Origin: an uncultured Clostridia bacterium
GTDB taxonomy: Bacteria > Bacillota > Clostridia > Christensenellales > UBA3700
NCBI GenBank assembly: GCA_944380395.1
Contig: CALWHM010000012.1
Location: forward strand, 1-50,578
Length of the DNA: 50,578 nt
Direction of reading: 5' to 3'
Shown: positions 34,762 to 42,889 of the stretch, piece after piece
Layout: every line of letters begins with the position of its first letter
Position numbering within the stretch: the first letter of the stretch is position 1
Program-made: the position numbers and the translations under genes
Notes under the pieces: generated by a model
Told to the model about the DNA's origin: nothing
Databases searched by the model: none
Seen by the model: only the letters and a program-made list of their open reading frames with translations

Positions 34762-36243
34762 ATGAAATCTATTCTCATCGACGTACATTTCAGCAGTACC
34801 AACGTGGCGGTAGTGGAAGACGGCACGCTGGTGGAATTTTGGGTGGAAAGGCGCAACAACGCCAATATTGTCGGCAATGTCTACAAGGGCAAGCTGAAGA
34901 ATTTTCTGCCCGGAATGCAGGCTTCTTTCGTGGATATAGGAAGGGAGCGCAACGCCTTTTTGTACGACGGCGACGTGGTTGTGGACGATGAGAAGATATC
35001 CCCGTCCCCCGCGGCGCACTTCCGCCCCGGCGACGATATTTTGTGCCAGGTCACAAAGGACGAATTCGGCACCAAGGGCGCGCGCATAACCACGAATATA
35101 ACCATCGCGGGCAGGGTGCTGGTGCTTATGCCGCAGATGGATTACGTGGGCGTTTCCCGCAGGATAACGGACGAAGAACGCAGGCGCGAACTTATCGATT
35201 ACGTGAAAAAAGTGCGCCCGGAGGGGTGCGGCGTAATTCTCCGCACACAGTCGGAAAGCTGCGTTTTGGAGGAGATATCCGAGGAGATGGAGTATCTGTA
35301 CGCCAAGTGGTTGGAGATAAAGCGCAAGTTTCTCGTTTCGCACGCTCCCGCGCTCTTGCAGCGCGAATCCCCCGTGGCGGTGCGCGCCGTACGCGATATG
35401 CTGCGTGACGACGTGGACAAGGTCATCGTAAACGATAAGGCGCTTTACGACGAACTTGTGAGCGGAAGCAAATATATTCTCTCCAAGCGTCCCGATTTGT
35501 ACGAATATGACAGCTCCCAGCGTTCGCTTTTGAGAAAATTCAATCTGAATGAGCAGATAAACGCGCTTACAAAGCGCACCGTTCCTATGAAAAACGGCGC
35601 TTATCTTGTCATAGACAGGACGGAAGCGCTCACCATCATAGACGTGAACACGGGCAAATACGTGGGCGGCAAGAACTTGGAGGAAACCGTGTTTGAAACC
35701 AACTGCATAGCCGCCGAAACTATCGCAAAGCAGCTGAGGGCGCGGAACATAGGCGGCATCATAGTCATAGATTTTATAGATATGGAGTCGCCTTCGCATA
35801 TGGAAAAAGTGCTGGAAATTTTGAACAAGCACTTGGAACGCGACAGGACGAAAACGGTCGTTTTGGGCGTTACGCACTTGGGGCTTGTGGAAATGACGCG
35901 CAAAAAAACGCGCTCTATGCTTGAATCCGTTATGTTGCAGGAGTGCCCTTATTGCAGCGGAGAAGGGCATGTGTTCAGCAGCGAGCACGTTATTATGGAG
36001 ATAAGGGAAAAGCTTTACGATGTGATAAACAAGGATGTGCGCGCCGTGAAAGTCACGATGGCGGAGAGCGTGTGCAACAGGCTTATCGCGCAGCACTACC
36101 TTTCCAGGGAGTGCTCCGGAGTGTGGCGCGACGTGGTGCTTTACGCCATTCCCGATCCCAATTTGCATATAGAAAAATTCAAGATAGAAATAGATAATTC
36201 CGGCGTGCTCTCCCTGCCGGATACGGCAAAACTTATCTGCTGA
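34762..36243 (+). CDS. rng: Ribonuclease G/E
   Basis: 493 residues. N-terminal S1-type RNA-binding fold (GNVYKGKLKNFLPGMQASFVDIG) followed by the DNase I-like catalytic domain with metal aspartates in LTIIDVNTGKYVGG and IVIDFIDM, and the Zn-link cysteines in CPYCSGEG near residue 395. The length is that of RNase G, without the RNase E scaffold tail. It cleaves single-stranded RNA in rRNA maturation and mRNA decay. It lies between spoIVFB and rplU, as in other Clostridia. No ribosome site precedes the ATG. Confidence 0.93.
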   Translation: MKSILIDVHFSSTNVAVVEDGTLVEFWVERRNNANIVGNVYKGKLKNFLPGMQASFVDIGRERNAFLYDGDVVVDDEKISPSPAAHFRPGDDILCQVTKDEFGTKGARITTNITIAGRVLVLMPQMDYVGVSRRITDEERRRELIDYVKKVRPEGCGVILRTQSESCVLEEISEEMEYLYAKWLEIKRKFLVSHAPALLQRESPVAVRAVRDMLRDDVDKVIVNDKALYDELVSGSKYILSKRPDLYEYDSSQRSLLRKFNLNEQINALTKRTVPMKNGAYLVIDRTEALTIIDVNTGKYVGGKNLEETVFETNCIAAETIAKQLRARNIGGIIVIDFIDMESPSHMEKVLEILNKHLERDRTKTVVLGVTHLGLVEMTRKKTRSMLESVMLQECPYCSGEGHVFSSEHVIMEIREKLYDVINKDVRAVKVTMAESVCNRLIAQHYLSRECSGVWRDVVLYAIPDPNLHIEKFKIEIDNSGVLSLPDTAKLIC

Positions 36244-36260
36244 AAATTTTCCTTATTTTG

Positions 36261-36290
36261 TTGACTTTTATATCGCGTATGTGTTATCTT
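36261..36290 (+). promoter_or_regulatory. Promoter of rplU-prp-rpmA
   Basis: TTGACT (36261-36266), 18-base spacer, TATCTT (36285-36290), or TTATCT with 17. Confidence 0.6.
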
Positions 36291-36296
36291 ATATAA

Positions 36297-36373
36297 CGAG
36301 CCGCATGGAGAAGGCTTTGTTAAGCACGTCAGTGCGCCTTTACAGCGAGACCGGGAAGAGGAGGTAAATCTTA
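36297..36373 (+). ncRNA. rplU leader, possibly the L21 leader class
   Basis: A 75-nt untranslated leader with a GGC...GCC closed stem holding GCAC-gtca-GTGC, ending in the ribosome site GAGGAGG. Firmicutes rplU operons are known to carry a structured L21 leader that allows autoregulation. Position fits; I cannot confirm the consensus without a covariance search. Confidence 0.45.
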
Positions 36374-36679
36374 ATGTATGCTATTGTAGCCACGGGCGGA
36401 AAGCAGTACAAGGCGGAAAAAGACCAGGTCATCAAAGTGGAAAAGATCAAAGCCGAAGTCGGCGAAACCGTAGATCTTCAAGCGTTGATGCTGGTGGACG
36501 GCGATAACGTCATCGTCGGTGAAGCCGCAAGTGCCGTAAGCGTCAAGGCGGAAGTGGTTGCGCAGGATAAGGACAAGAAGATAATCGTCTTCAAGTATAA
36601 GTCCAAGAAGAACGAGCGCAAGCGCCAAGGCCACAGACAGCCTTACACCGCTTTGAAGATCAAGGAAATCAAAGCTTAA
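36374..36679 (+). CDS. rplU: 50S ribosomal protein L21
   Basis: 101 residues with the full L21 pattern: MYAIVATGGKQYKAEKDQVI at the start and the C-terminal KNERKRQGHRQPYT-x-x-KI signature. It binds 23S rRNA in the large subunit. Start of the rplU-prp-rpmA operon; its stop overlaps the prp start as TAATG. GGAGG precedes the ATG by nine bases. Confidence 0.97.
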   Translation: MYAIVATGGKQYKAEKDQVIKVEKIKAEVGETVDLQALMLVDGDNVIVGEAASAVSVKAEVVAQDKDKKIIVFKYKSKKNERKRQGHRQPYTALKIKEIKA

Positions 36680-37017
36680 TGACAAAGGTCATTGTAGGCA
36701 AAAAAGAAGGGCATATAGTATCCGTGGATTGCAAAGGACACAGCGGATACGCTCCCGAAGGAGAAGATATAGTCTGCGCCGCGTTATCGGCGGTAGTGCA
36801 GACGGCGGTCCTAGGGGTGCTTCGTGTGGCGGGGGCAAAAGCCGACTACCGCACGGACGAAGACAAGGGAAGCTTGAAGCTCACCATAAAAGAAGCAGAT
36901 GAGGAAAAGCGCCGCGAATGCGACATTATCCTTGAAACAATGCTCTTGGGTGTGAAAGATTTGCAAAAAGGCTTCTCCGCATTCATTAAGTTGGAGGTAA
37001 AAGACGATGTTTATTAA
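36679..37017 (+). CDS. prp: Ribosomal-processing cysteine protease Prp
   Basis: 112 residues of the YsxB/Prp family. The catalytic pair is visible: [20 protein letters not shown] contains histidine (about 21) and cysteine (about 33). Prp removes the N-terminal extension of L27 and is essential in Staphylococcus. The substrate gene rpmA follows and overlaps by 11 bases, and its N-terminus carries a matching extension. Confidence 0.93.
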   Translation: MTKVIVGKKEGHIVSVDCKGHSGYAPEGEDIVCAALSAVVQTAVLGVLRVAGAKADYRTDEDKGSLKLTIKEADEEKRRECDIILETMLLGVKDLQKGFSAFIKLEVKDDVY

Positions 37018-37288
37018 GATTCAGCTCTTTGCTCATAAAAAGGGCGGCGGTTCTACCCGTAACGGCCGTGACTCCGAATCCAAGCGTTTGGGGGTCAAGA
37101 GGGCGGACGGACAGTTCGTTCTTGCAGGAAACATACTTGTCAGGCAGCGCGGAACCAAGATCCACCCCGGCAAGAATGTGGGCATCGGCAGTGACGATAC
37201 TCTGTACGCAAAGGCAAGCGGCGTGGTCAGATTCGAGCATTTGGGTCGCGATAAAAAGCAAGTCAGCGTTTACGAGTTGGCAGAGTAA
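37007..37288 (+). CDS. rpmA: 50S ribosomal protein L27 with Prp-cleavable extension
   Basis: 93 residues. The mature L27 sequence ([21 protein letters not shown]) follows a short extension, MFIKIQLF. In Firmicutes the Prp site is LQFF/A; here it reads IQLF/A, so cleavage would leave AHKKGG as the mature N-terminus that reaches the peptidyl transferase centre. It overlaps prp. A terminator follows at 37323. Confidence 0.96.
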   Translation: MFIKIQLFAHKKGGGSTRNGRDSESKRLGVKRADGQFVLAGNILVRQRGTKIHPGKNVGIGSDDTLYAKASGVVRFEHLGRDKKQVSVYELAE

Positions 37289-37322
37289 TAACGATAAATG
37301 CAGGCGCAGCCTGTAAACATTG

Positions 37323-37355
37323 AAAAGTCCGTCGTGATTGCGGCGGACTTTTTTG
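37323..37355 (+). terminator. Intrinsic terminator of the rplU operon
   Basis: AAAAGTCCG and CGGACTTTTTT arms around an imperfect centre (TCGTGATTGCGG), with a T run; 35 bases after the rpmA stop. Confidence 0.85.
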
Positions 37356-37393
37356 TTTATGTCACCGCACGGAGCTTTTACGGCGGCTGTTGG

Positions 37394-38296
37394 TTACACT
37401 ATGTTGAGAGTCGCTATGATAATGACGGCGATCATTGCCGCTATATAAACCGCTTCCAAAAGAATGCTTAGCAGCGGTATTTTACTAACTACTGTATTGG
37501 TGGCTGTTTTGACAAGCCTCAAATACCCCTTGGGAGAAAGGGAGAATATTTCGAAGACTGTTAAGCCCGCTGTGATTATACTTGTCCAAACGATAGCAGT
37601 GATATTGGATTCGGAAAAAAGGCAAAGCACGATCAAAATGCCGGCTAAAAGTATGTTTGTCAAGCAGAATGCGACGCGCAGTTTTCCTCTTGTTTTTGCG
37701 GTTTCTTCAGCGTTTGCGGTGATAAATTCATAATATACGAGCGGTTCGTCATTGACGGTGAAGAAGGTGTATTCTTTTTTGCCGTATACAAATGTGATCA
37801 GCTGTCTTTTTGCGGGGGTGTTTTTTATGTCGGTCCAATGAGTTTTCAGAATTCTTTCGCAATTATAGCCACCGTGTTGGATACGATTGTATGCCTTGCA
37901 TATTACCGGGTGGTTAGATGTAATCTTTGTGACGGAAAACGGCACGCTGCCGGAATAACCTTCACAGATGGGGCGGGTGTCGTATACCGTAACTTTTTGC
38001 GTGTTTTCGGTCACGTGCAAATTCCCGTAACTGTCCTCGCTTACTTTATAAGAGCCGGTTCCTTCACGCACTTTTCGTATGTTGTAATGCTCCTCGCCAA
38101 TGCAAGTGCCGTGAAAAGTGGCGGAATAACCGGGTTCTTCAAAAACATCGATCGATGGTAGATCCGATTTTAAGCGTGAAACAGTATCGGGCGTGAGGTC
38201 GCATTCTTTCGAATCCAGATATTTTGTCAATGCCGCACGAAAATTATCGGTAGTCTTATCGCTTGCAATGGTCAGATCGCGCTCGGCTTTTTTCAT
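37394..38296 (-). CDS. Three-helix membrane protein of unknown function, divergent from xre
   Basis: 300 residues. The first 190 are soluble and polar, with many Thr/Tyr/Cys (TYDTRPICEGYSGSVPF is one stretch) and no known fold recognised. Three membrane helices (about 206-227, 230-250, 275-299) close the protein. GGAGG lies six bases before the ATG. Its promoter has an XRE operator exactly in the -35/-10 spacer, so it should be controlled by the divergent regulator. Lower GC than the ribosomal genes beside it suggests an acquired accessory pair. Function unknown. Confidence 0.72.
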   Translation of the reverse strand: MKKAERDLTIASDKTTDNFRAALTKYLDSKECDLTPDTVSRLKSDLPSIDVFEEPGYSATFHGTCIGEEHYNIRKVREGTGSYKVSEDSYGNLHVTENTQKVTVYDTRPICEGYSGSVPFSVTKITSNHPVICKAYNRIQHGGYNCERILKTHWTDIKNTPAKRQLITFVYGKKEYTFFTVNDEPLVYYEFITANAEETAKTRGKLRVAFCLTNILLAGILIVLCLFSESNITAIVWTSIITAGLTVFEIFSLSPKGYLRLVKTATNTVVSKIPLLSILLEAVYIAAMIAVIIIATLNIV

Positions 38297-38330
38297 GTTC
38301 TCACCTCCGTTTTCGATTTTAGTCTATAAA

Positions 38331-38350
38331 CACGCAGTCACGGCTGCGTG
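38331..38350 (-). promoter_or_regulatory. Hairpin in the 5' leader of the membrane protein gene
   Basis: CACGCAG / CTGCGTG with a six-base loop, between promoter and ribosome site on the minus strand, followed by TTTATAG. A weak attenuator or simply an mRNA 5' stem. Confidence 0.4.
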
Positions 38351-38360
38351 CTGCAAAATA

Positions 38361-38389
38361 ATTATATAGGAATTTTTCCTATAAGTCAA
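38361..38389 (-). promoter_or_regulatory. Promoter of the membrane protein gene with embedded operator O1
   Basis: Minus-strand TTGACT (38384-38389), 17-base spacer, TATAAT (38361-38366). The 19-bp dyad TATAGGAATTTTTCCTATA (38365-38383) fills the spacer, so bound repressor would block RNA polymerase. Confidence 0.8.
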
Positions 38390-38395
38390 TAATTT

Positions 38396-38416
38396 TATAT
38401 GAATTATTCCTATAAT
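38396..38416 (+). promoter_or_regulatory. Operator O2 overlapping the xre -10 box
   Basis: TATATGAATTATTCCTATA (38396-38414) matches O1 in 7 of 8 arm positions and overlaps TATAAT (38411-38416). O1 and O2 centres are 31 bp apart, three helical turns. The -35 region is poor. Confidence 0.7.
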
Positions 38417-38422
38417 ATCGTT

Positions 38423-38635
38423 ATGGATATCAAGGAAACGGTGGGAAATAATTTGCGCCTTGCCAGGCAAGCAAAGGGACTTACGCAAAAAGAAGTCGCA
38501 TTTGCGCTTAAAAAATATCAGCCCGACTATTCCCAATATGAAACGGGGAAGATTGAGCTTGATTATGAGAAGATAGTTGCGCTTTGTAAACTGTTGGACA
38601 CTACGCCAAACGAACTTTTTGACGGGCTTATATAG
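38423..38635 (+). CDS. XRE-family transcriptional regulator
   Basis: 70 residues, a single helix-turn-helix domain: NNLRLARQAKGLTQKEVAFAL and YSQYETGKIELDYEKIVALC with LLDTTPNELFD, as in small Cro/CI-type repressors. No dimerisation or sensor domain. The ATG at 38423 sits exactly where transcription should start after TATAAT (38411-38416), so the mRNA is probably leaderless; an in-frame ATG at 38399 lies within O2 and upstream of the -10. It likely represses itself and the divergent membrane protein through O1 and O2. Confidence 0.85.
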   Translation: MDIKETVGNNLRLARQAKGLTQKEVAFALKKYQPDYSQYETGKIELDYEKIVALCKLLDTTPNELFDGLI

Positions 38636-38760
38636 TACTCGTTTTTAGCGCCGTTGCCTTATATTTTATTGCTTATTCGATAACCTAATTTCAATTTTCA
38701 ATAATAGTCTATTCGGTTAATAATTTGCATTGGTTTTATCAATACGGATAAAACAATCTT

Positions 38761-39440
38761 GCCAAGCGGTACTTAACATGCTTATATTCGGTTGTAAAGA
38801 AAAACAAGCTTGTCAGTTAATAACTTACAAGGATATTTATTGCTTGCCCCTTTAATAGTCGTGTCAAGTGGTACTTGACACGGGTGTATACTGCTTGCTG
38901 CTTTATTAGTCTTGTCAAGTAGTACTTGACACGAATGTATATTGTTTACCCCTTTAATGGTCGTGTCAAGCAGTACTTGACATGGGTATATACTGCTTAC
39001 TGCTTTAATAGCCTTGTCAAGCAGTACTTGACACGAGTATATATTGCTTGCTGCTTTAATAGTCTTGTCAAGCAGTACTTGACATAAGTGTATATTGTTT
39101 ACTGCTTTAACAGTCTTGTCAAGCAGTACCTGACACGGGTGTATATTGCTTGCTGCTTTAACAGCCTTGTCAAGTGGTACTTGACACGAGTGTATATTGC
39201 TTGCTGCTTTAACAGCCTTGTCAAGTGGTACTTGACACGAGTATATACTGCTTACCCCCTTAATAGTCTTGTCAAGTGGTACTTGACACGGGTATATACT
39301 GCTTACCCCTTTAATAGTCTTGTCAAGCAGTACTTGACACGAGTATATATTGCTTACCCCTTTAATAGTCTTGTCAAGTGGTACTTGACACGAGTATATA
39401 TTGCTTGCTGCTTTAACAGGCTTGCCAGTTAATAACTTAC
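38761..39440. repeat. Tandem array of 17-bp dyads at exact 51-bp spacing
   Basis: Fourteen dyads begin at 38761, 38812, 38863 and so on to 39424, each step exactly 51 bp. Inner units are GTCAAGTGGTACTTGAC, GTCAAGCAGTACTTGAC or GTCAAGTAGTACTTGAC: six-base arms constant, middle variable. Units 2 and 14 are a different type, GTCAGTTAATAACTTAC and a one-base variant, which cap the array. The 34-base spacers are near-identical to one another, so it is a tandem repeat and not CRISPR. Because 51 is divisible by three, the minus strand stays open for over 200 codons, an artefact. Confidence 0.9.
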
Positions 39441-39600
39441 ATGTGAGTATTTTATGGGTGCAGGAAAAAGTATTGCGAAGAAGCAAAGCGGTAAAACTAT
39501 TTCTGTTATTGCAACGCGGTTAATGGGTGGAGAGCCACGCGCTCCCAAGGCTTAATCAGCCCGCAGTGGCTGGCTATGTGTTCAAGAATATAATTCCTTG
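39441..39600 (-). repeat. Fragment of the island-type repeat
   Basis: Downstream of the array: GCGAAGAAGCAAAGCGGTAA-type, GCGGTTAATGGGTGGAG and CAGCCCGCAGTGGCT segments, which are minus-strand copies of modules in islands I and II. The array thus occupies the place held by one or two dyads in those islands. Confidence 0.6.
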
Positions 39601-39689
39601 CGTGCACAAATTTATGCCGAATAGCTATTATGCGTTCACTGATTTGTGCTATAATATTACAAAATAAGGCAAAAGCGGGCAAATTGCGC

Positions 39690-40514
39690 ATGGGAAACGA
39701 ATATATAATAGTAGACGATCTGAAGGACTTCGATATTCGGCAGATACTCGACTGCGGGCAGATATTCAGATACGCAAAGACGGGTGAAAACGAATATACG
39801 GTAATGAGCCGCGATAAGCGGCTGAAAGTTATGCAGGACGAAAACAAAGCCGTGATATACGGCGATAAGGAGTTTGCGCGCAAGTTCTTCGATTTGGACA
39901 GAGATTACGGCAAGATAAAGAAAGCGCTTGCAAGTTTGCCGTATATGGAAGAAAGCCTGCGCTTCGGCGGCGGGATACGCATATTGAATAACGACGCGTG
40001 GGAGATGATAATTTCCTTTATTATATCCGCAAATAACCATATCCCGCGTATTAAAGGCATAATAGAAAGACTGTGCGCGGGGCTTGGAAAGAAGATGGAC
40101 GGATATTACGCTTTCCCCACGGCGGAAGCTATGGCGGGCAAGAACGAGGACTACTACTTTTCTCTGGGCGCAGGATATCGCGCTCCTTATCTTGCTTCCA
40201 CGGCAAGAGCGGTGGCGGAGGGCGCGTTTGATGTGAATGCGGTATACGATATGCCCACTTGCGAAGCGGCAAAATATCTGTGCTCGCTTATGGGCGTGGG
40301 TCCAAAGGTTGCGGATTGCATATTGCTGTTCGGCTATCACCGCACGGACGTGTTCCCCGTGGATACCTGGATAAAGAAGGTGTACCGCGATACGCTGGGC
40401 GGCGACGCCACAAATAAGCAAATGCGCCAAAAGCTGATAGGACTTTATAAAGAGCTGTCCGGATACGCGCAGCAATACCTCTTCTTCGGTAAGCGTGAGG
40501 AAGGACGGGGATAA
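39690..40514 (+). CDS. 8-oxoguanine/N-glycosylase-lyase family DNA glycosylase
   Basis: 274 residues. N-terminal TBP-like domain, then the helix-hairpin-helix core LMGVGPKVADCILLFG with the catalytic lysine (GPKVADC) and the later aspartate in DVFPVDTWIKK, as in OGG1/AlkA. It excises oxidised guanine. The start is chosen at 39690 (MGNEYIIVDDLKDFD) because the family begins near here, though the ribosome site is weak; in-frame codons reach back to 39630, before the TATAAT at 39650. Confidence 0.86.
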   Translation: MGNEYIIVDDLKDFDIRQILDCGQIFRYAKTGENEYTVMSRDKRLKVMQDENKAVIYGDKEFARKFFDLDRDYGKIKKALASLPYMEESLRFGGGIRILNNDAWEMIISFIISANNHIPRIKGIIERLCAGLGKKMDGYYAFPTAEAMAGKNEDYYFSLGAGYRAPYLASTARAVAEGAFDVNAVYDMPTCEAAKYLCSLMGVGPKVADCILLFGYHRTDVFPVDTWIKKVYRDTLGGDATNKQMRQKLIGLYKELSGYAQQYLFFGKREEGRG

Positions 40515-40640
40515 AGTGCATAAAAAATACATATAGATTTTAAGAGAAATACGGCGGAAAAACACCTGTATCGGTAAATATTAAAGAAATAAATATAGGA
40601 TATAAGGTGAAAGTGCATAAAAAAGCCATAAGGAGAGCAT

Positions 40641-41360
40641 ATGAATTACGCCGTACTTGCAGACTTGAACGCCACCCGCGCCGATTGCACTAGCTTTTTG
40701 AATGCGTTAAAGGAATTGGACGGGAACATATTATATTGCAAATTTTATTCTTACAACCCCAAACGCGACAGCGGATACAGCAGATATATACGCTCCGCGG
40801 GCGCGGACGTAGCGGTGCCGCTATATAACAGGAAAAAGGCGAGAATAGATATGCGGCAGGTGATAGACGCGGTGTCCATTTGCTGCACTAACGCCACAGT
40901 GGACGCATTTTTTATAATATGCGCGCCCGTGGACTGTACGCCCTTATTGTCTTACTTGAAAAGCGCGGGCAAATATGTGGCGCTGGGCGGGGACAGCGAA
41001 CCGTCCTATGCGTCGGGGTATGACCGTTTTGTGCACTTAAACCGAGTTGCCGCGCAAGATCCCCCATCGGACGGAGTAAAAAAGGAAAGCAAGGCGCTTA
41101 TTTCGGATGAAGAAGTGGCAAGAAGACTTAATATGCGCAGGCTGGACGCTCCGCCCGATCCTGCGCCACGGGAAGAAAAAGCGGCGTACAAAGGGGAGTT
41201 TTTGCCGTTCACGGGCATACGCGATGAAAAGGACAGTATGCTTGAAGTAAAAGAAAGGCTTGATGAGATATTGCGCGCAAAGAAAAACGCGCCCGCTAAC
41301 CCCGAGCAAGAACTGCCCGCGCCTGAGGATATGGATACGCTGCTTAAAAAGTATTTTTAA
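40641..41360 (+). CDS. NYN-domain (LabA/DUF88-like) putative RNase
   Basis: 239 residues. The first 125 follow the NYN (PIN-like) pattern: an N-terminal strand AVLADLNA, a central GADVAVPLYNRKKARIDMRQVIDAVSICC with a strand-helix and Asp, then FIICAPVDCTPLLSYLKSAGKYVALGG in place of the usual SGDSDF...LR-x-x-GK. Some acidic residues of NYN nucleases are replaced (PVDCTP), so activity is uncertain. The C-terminal 100 residues are charged and ordered poorly. AAGGAGAG precedes the ATG. Function unassigned. Confidence 0.6.
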   Translation: MNYAVLADLNATRADCTSFLNALKELDGNILYCKFYSYNPKRDSGYSRYIRSAGADVAVPLYNRKKARIDMRQVIDAVSICCTNATVDAFFIICAPVDCTPLLSYLKSAGKYVALGGDSEPSYASGYDRFVHLNRVAAQDPPSDGVKKESKALISDEEVARRLNMRRLDAPPDPAPREEKAAYKGEFLPFTGIRDEKDSMLEVKERLDEILRAKKNAPANPEQELPAPEDMDTLLKKYF

Positions 41361-41425
41361 CGCGATGAATTAAAGTCATATCTTTGCGTTTAAACGCTGT
41401 CTTGCCAAATGGTAAAAAATTTTTA

Positions 41426-41454
41426 TTGCGTCCCGCAAAAAATTATGTTATAAT
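41426..41454 (+). promoter_or_regulatory. Promoter of the LRR gene
   Basis: TTGCGT (41426-41431), 17-base spacer, TATAAT (41449-41454). Confidence 0.7.
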
Positions 41455-41493
41455 TAATGCAAGGGCGCGATATTGCCGTAAACAGGAGGGGAT

Positions 41494-42479
41494 ATGAAAG
41501 ACTTTGAATTTAATGATTATGAAAGGGATACATTACGTCGGTATACCGGTAGGGACACCGATGTTATCGTCCCCGACTGTTTCAGAAAAATAGGCGATTA
41601 TGCTTTTGATGATAATTCTTGTGTGGAAACCATAGTCTTATACGAGGGGATAAGGGAAGTAGGGGAAAATGCATTCTGCGGATGCAGAAGTTTGAAGGAG
41701 ATATGCCTTTCTTTCAGCATTCTTCATATCGGCTCTTCGGCGTTTGAAAATTGCCGCAATCTTCGCGGAATCATACTTCCCCCGGAGCTTACCGCAATCG
41801 AAAACAGTACCTATACCCAACCTCGATAGAACACTTTGATCGCACTGCTTTCGGCATATTTGCACAATTTGCCGACTTGTTGTAGGTTGCTACAACTTCG
41901 CGTCATCTCGCACAAATCTGCTCGAAAGCAGTTACGTTAAAAGCGGAGCATTTTAGCAGTATGCTTCTTCGCATAAGGAATTATATATTCATAGCGGATT
42001 ATCTTTGCAGAATCTTAGGGTGTAGAGTTACTCTGCTAAAATGTGTTCTATCGGGGTTGGGTATAGGTACCTTTAAGAATTGCAGGTGCTTGTCTTCCGT
42101 CAGTATGGGCAATAAGGTAAAAAGCATAGGTGACAGAGCATTTAGTGACTGTATAAGTTTAAAAGAGATAACTTTGCCGCAAAGCGTTTTGAGCATAGGC
42201 GACTATGCTTTCTGCAGAAGCGGATTGAAAACGATAGCTATCGGCGGGGAAGTGACCAACATCGGCGACTCAGCCTTTTACGAGTGTAAGAATTTGAAGG
42301 AGATACGCTACGCGGGTACGCGCGAGATGTGGGACGATATCGCCTTTGGCGGGGACGCCTTGCCCAAAGGCGTGAGAGTTATTTGTTTGGGCGATTCGGG
42401 CGGCTCATTGGACAAGTCCTTGGGAAGCGCGCCCGGCGGCGTGACGCACGGAGCAAACGACCGGGGAAGGAATCAATAA
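41494..42479 (+). pseudogene. BspA-like leucine-rich-repeat protein, broken by a MITE
   Basis: The first part (to 41829) gives repeats such as VETIVLYEGIREVGENAFCGC with a BspA-type F-x-x-C-x-x-L pattern and then runs into the MITE, stopping at 41829. The second part resumes at 42070 with FKNCRCLSSVSMGNKVKSIG and further repeats to 42479. Removing the 258 bases of the element and one TA rejoins both parts in frame as ENSTFKNC, giving a 241-residue protein. BspA-like proteins are often surface or adhesion proteins, but no signal peptide is seen here. GGAGGGG precedes the ATG. Confidence 0.85.
41810..42067. mobile_element. MITE 2, flanked by TA, inside the LRR gene
   Basis: A 258-bp segment whose left end reads CCTATACCCAACCTCGATAG and whose right end, reversed, CCTATACCCAACCCCGATAG; both run on into AACAC-A/T-TTT. 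TA flanks both sides and its removal restores the gene. The core (about 41850-41910) matches MITE 1 in reverse orientation, including the TTGT-A/G-GTAGGTT-CTACAA dyad. The outer 13 bases differ from MITE 1 (CCCGAAGG versus CCTATACC) while matching its own other end. No ORF. Confidence 0.88.
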
Positions 42480-42781
42480 AACTTACTTATTACGCACGTT
42501 TTTTATATTAAAAAAGCGCGCTTAAACATTATAATTTTCGCGCCGTGCGAGGGGATTTTTTCGCCGAAAAATTTTTTTGGTAATTTTAAATTTTTTCGTG
42601 AAAAACAGTTGACAAGGGGCAATTTTTGGTTGTATCTTATATATCACCGAGACAGAGAGCGGACAAGCTGCTCAATGTTGTAAAAATTACATTAAAATTA
42701 TTTGCGGGGCAATTCGCGCCGTGATATAATGAGAGCATTCAAGTCAGGCAGGCTTGAAAATACGAAAAAAAGGAGGACAAT
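42480..42781. other. Intergenic region with two promoters
   Basis: AT-rich. It holds a TTTTTTCGCCGAAAAAA hairpin (about 42557-42575), a TTGACA (42609-42614) with 18-base spacer to TATCTT (42633-42638), and a second promoter immediately before the small ORF. No larger coding frame. Confidence 0.5.
42702..42730 (+). promoter_or_regulatory. Promoter of the 35-residue ORF
   Basis: TTGCGG (42702-42707), 17-base spacer, TATAAT (42725-42730). Confidence 0.65.
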
Positions 42782-42889
42782 ATGAACGGGAAATATTCAA
42801 TGAACACACGCAGATTGGGTAAGTTTGACGCGGCGGATATACCTGCTTATATTGTCGCCGAAGAACATTTTGCACCGAAGGAGAGTTGA
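42782..42889 (+). CDS. Small protein of 35 residues, unknown function
   Basis: An ATG behind AAAAAGGAGGACAAT, one of the strongest ribosome sites in the window, with a good promoter 50 bases upstream. The product is soluble and mildly acidic (MNGKYSMNTRRLGKFDAADI, then PAYIVAEEHFAPKES), without a membrane helix or cysteine. It could be a leader peptide or a genuine small protein; the following 275 bases carry no gene. Confidence 0.55.
   Translation: MNGKYSMNTRRLGKFDAADIPAYIVAEEHFAPKES

Noticed and set aside
34741-36168. 475-residue minus-strand frame opposite rng
   Set aside because: Antisense shadow; the plus strand encodes a full RNase G with catalytic residues.
38761-39440. CRISPR array
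   Set aside because: Repeats of 17 bp with 34-bp spacers look CRISPR-like, but the spacers are nearly identical to one another, the repeats vary, and no cas gene is nearby.
38782-39486. A 234-residue minus-strand open frame with 17-residue repeats
   Set aside because: It is the 51-bp tandem DNA array read in a frame kept open because 51 is divisible by three; there is no ribosome site or promoter, and the opposite strand is also partly open.
41810-42067. Integron attC site
   Set aside because: The ACCCAAC / GTTGGGT ends resemble attC core sites, but MITE 1, the same family, lacks them, and there is no integrase or cassette arrangement.
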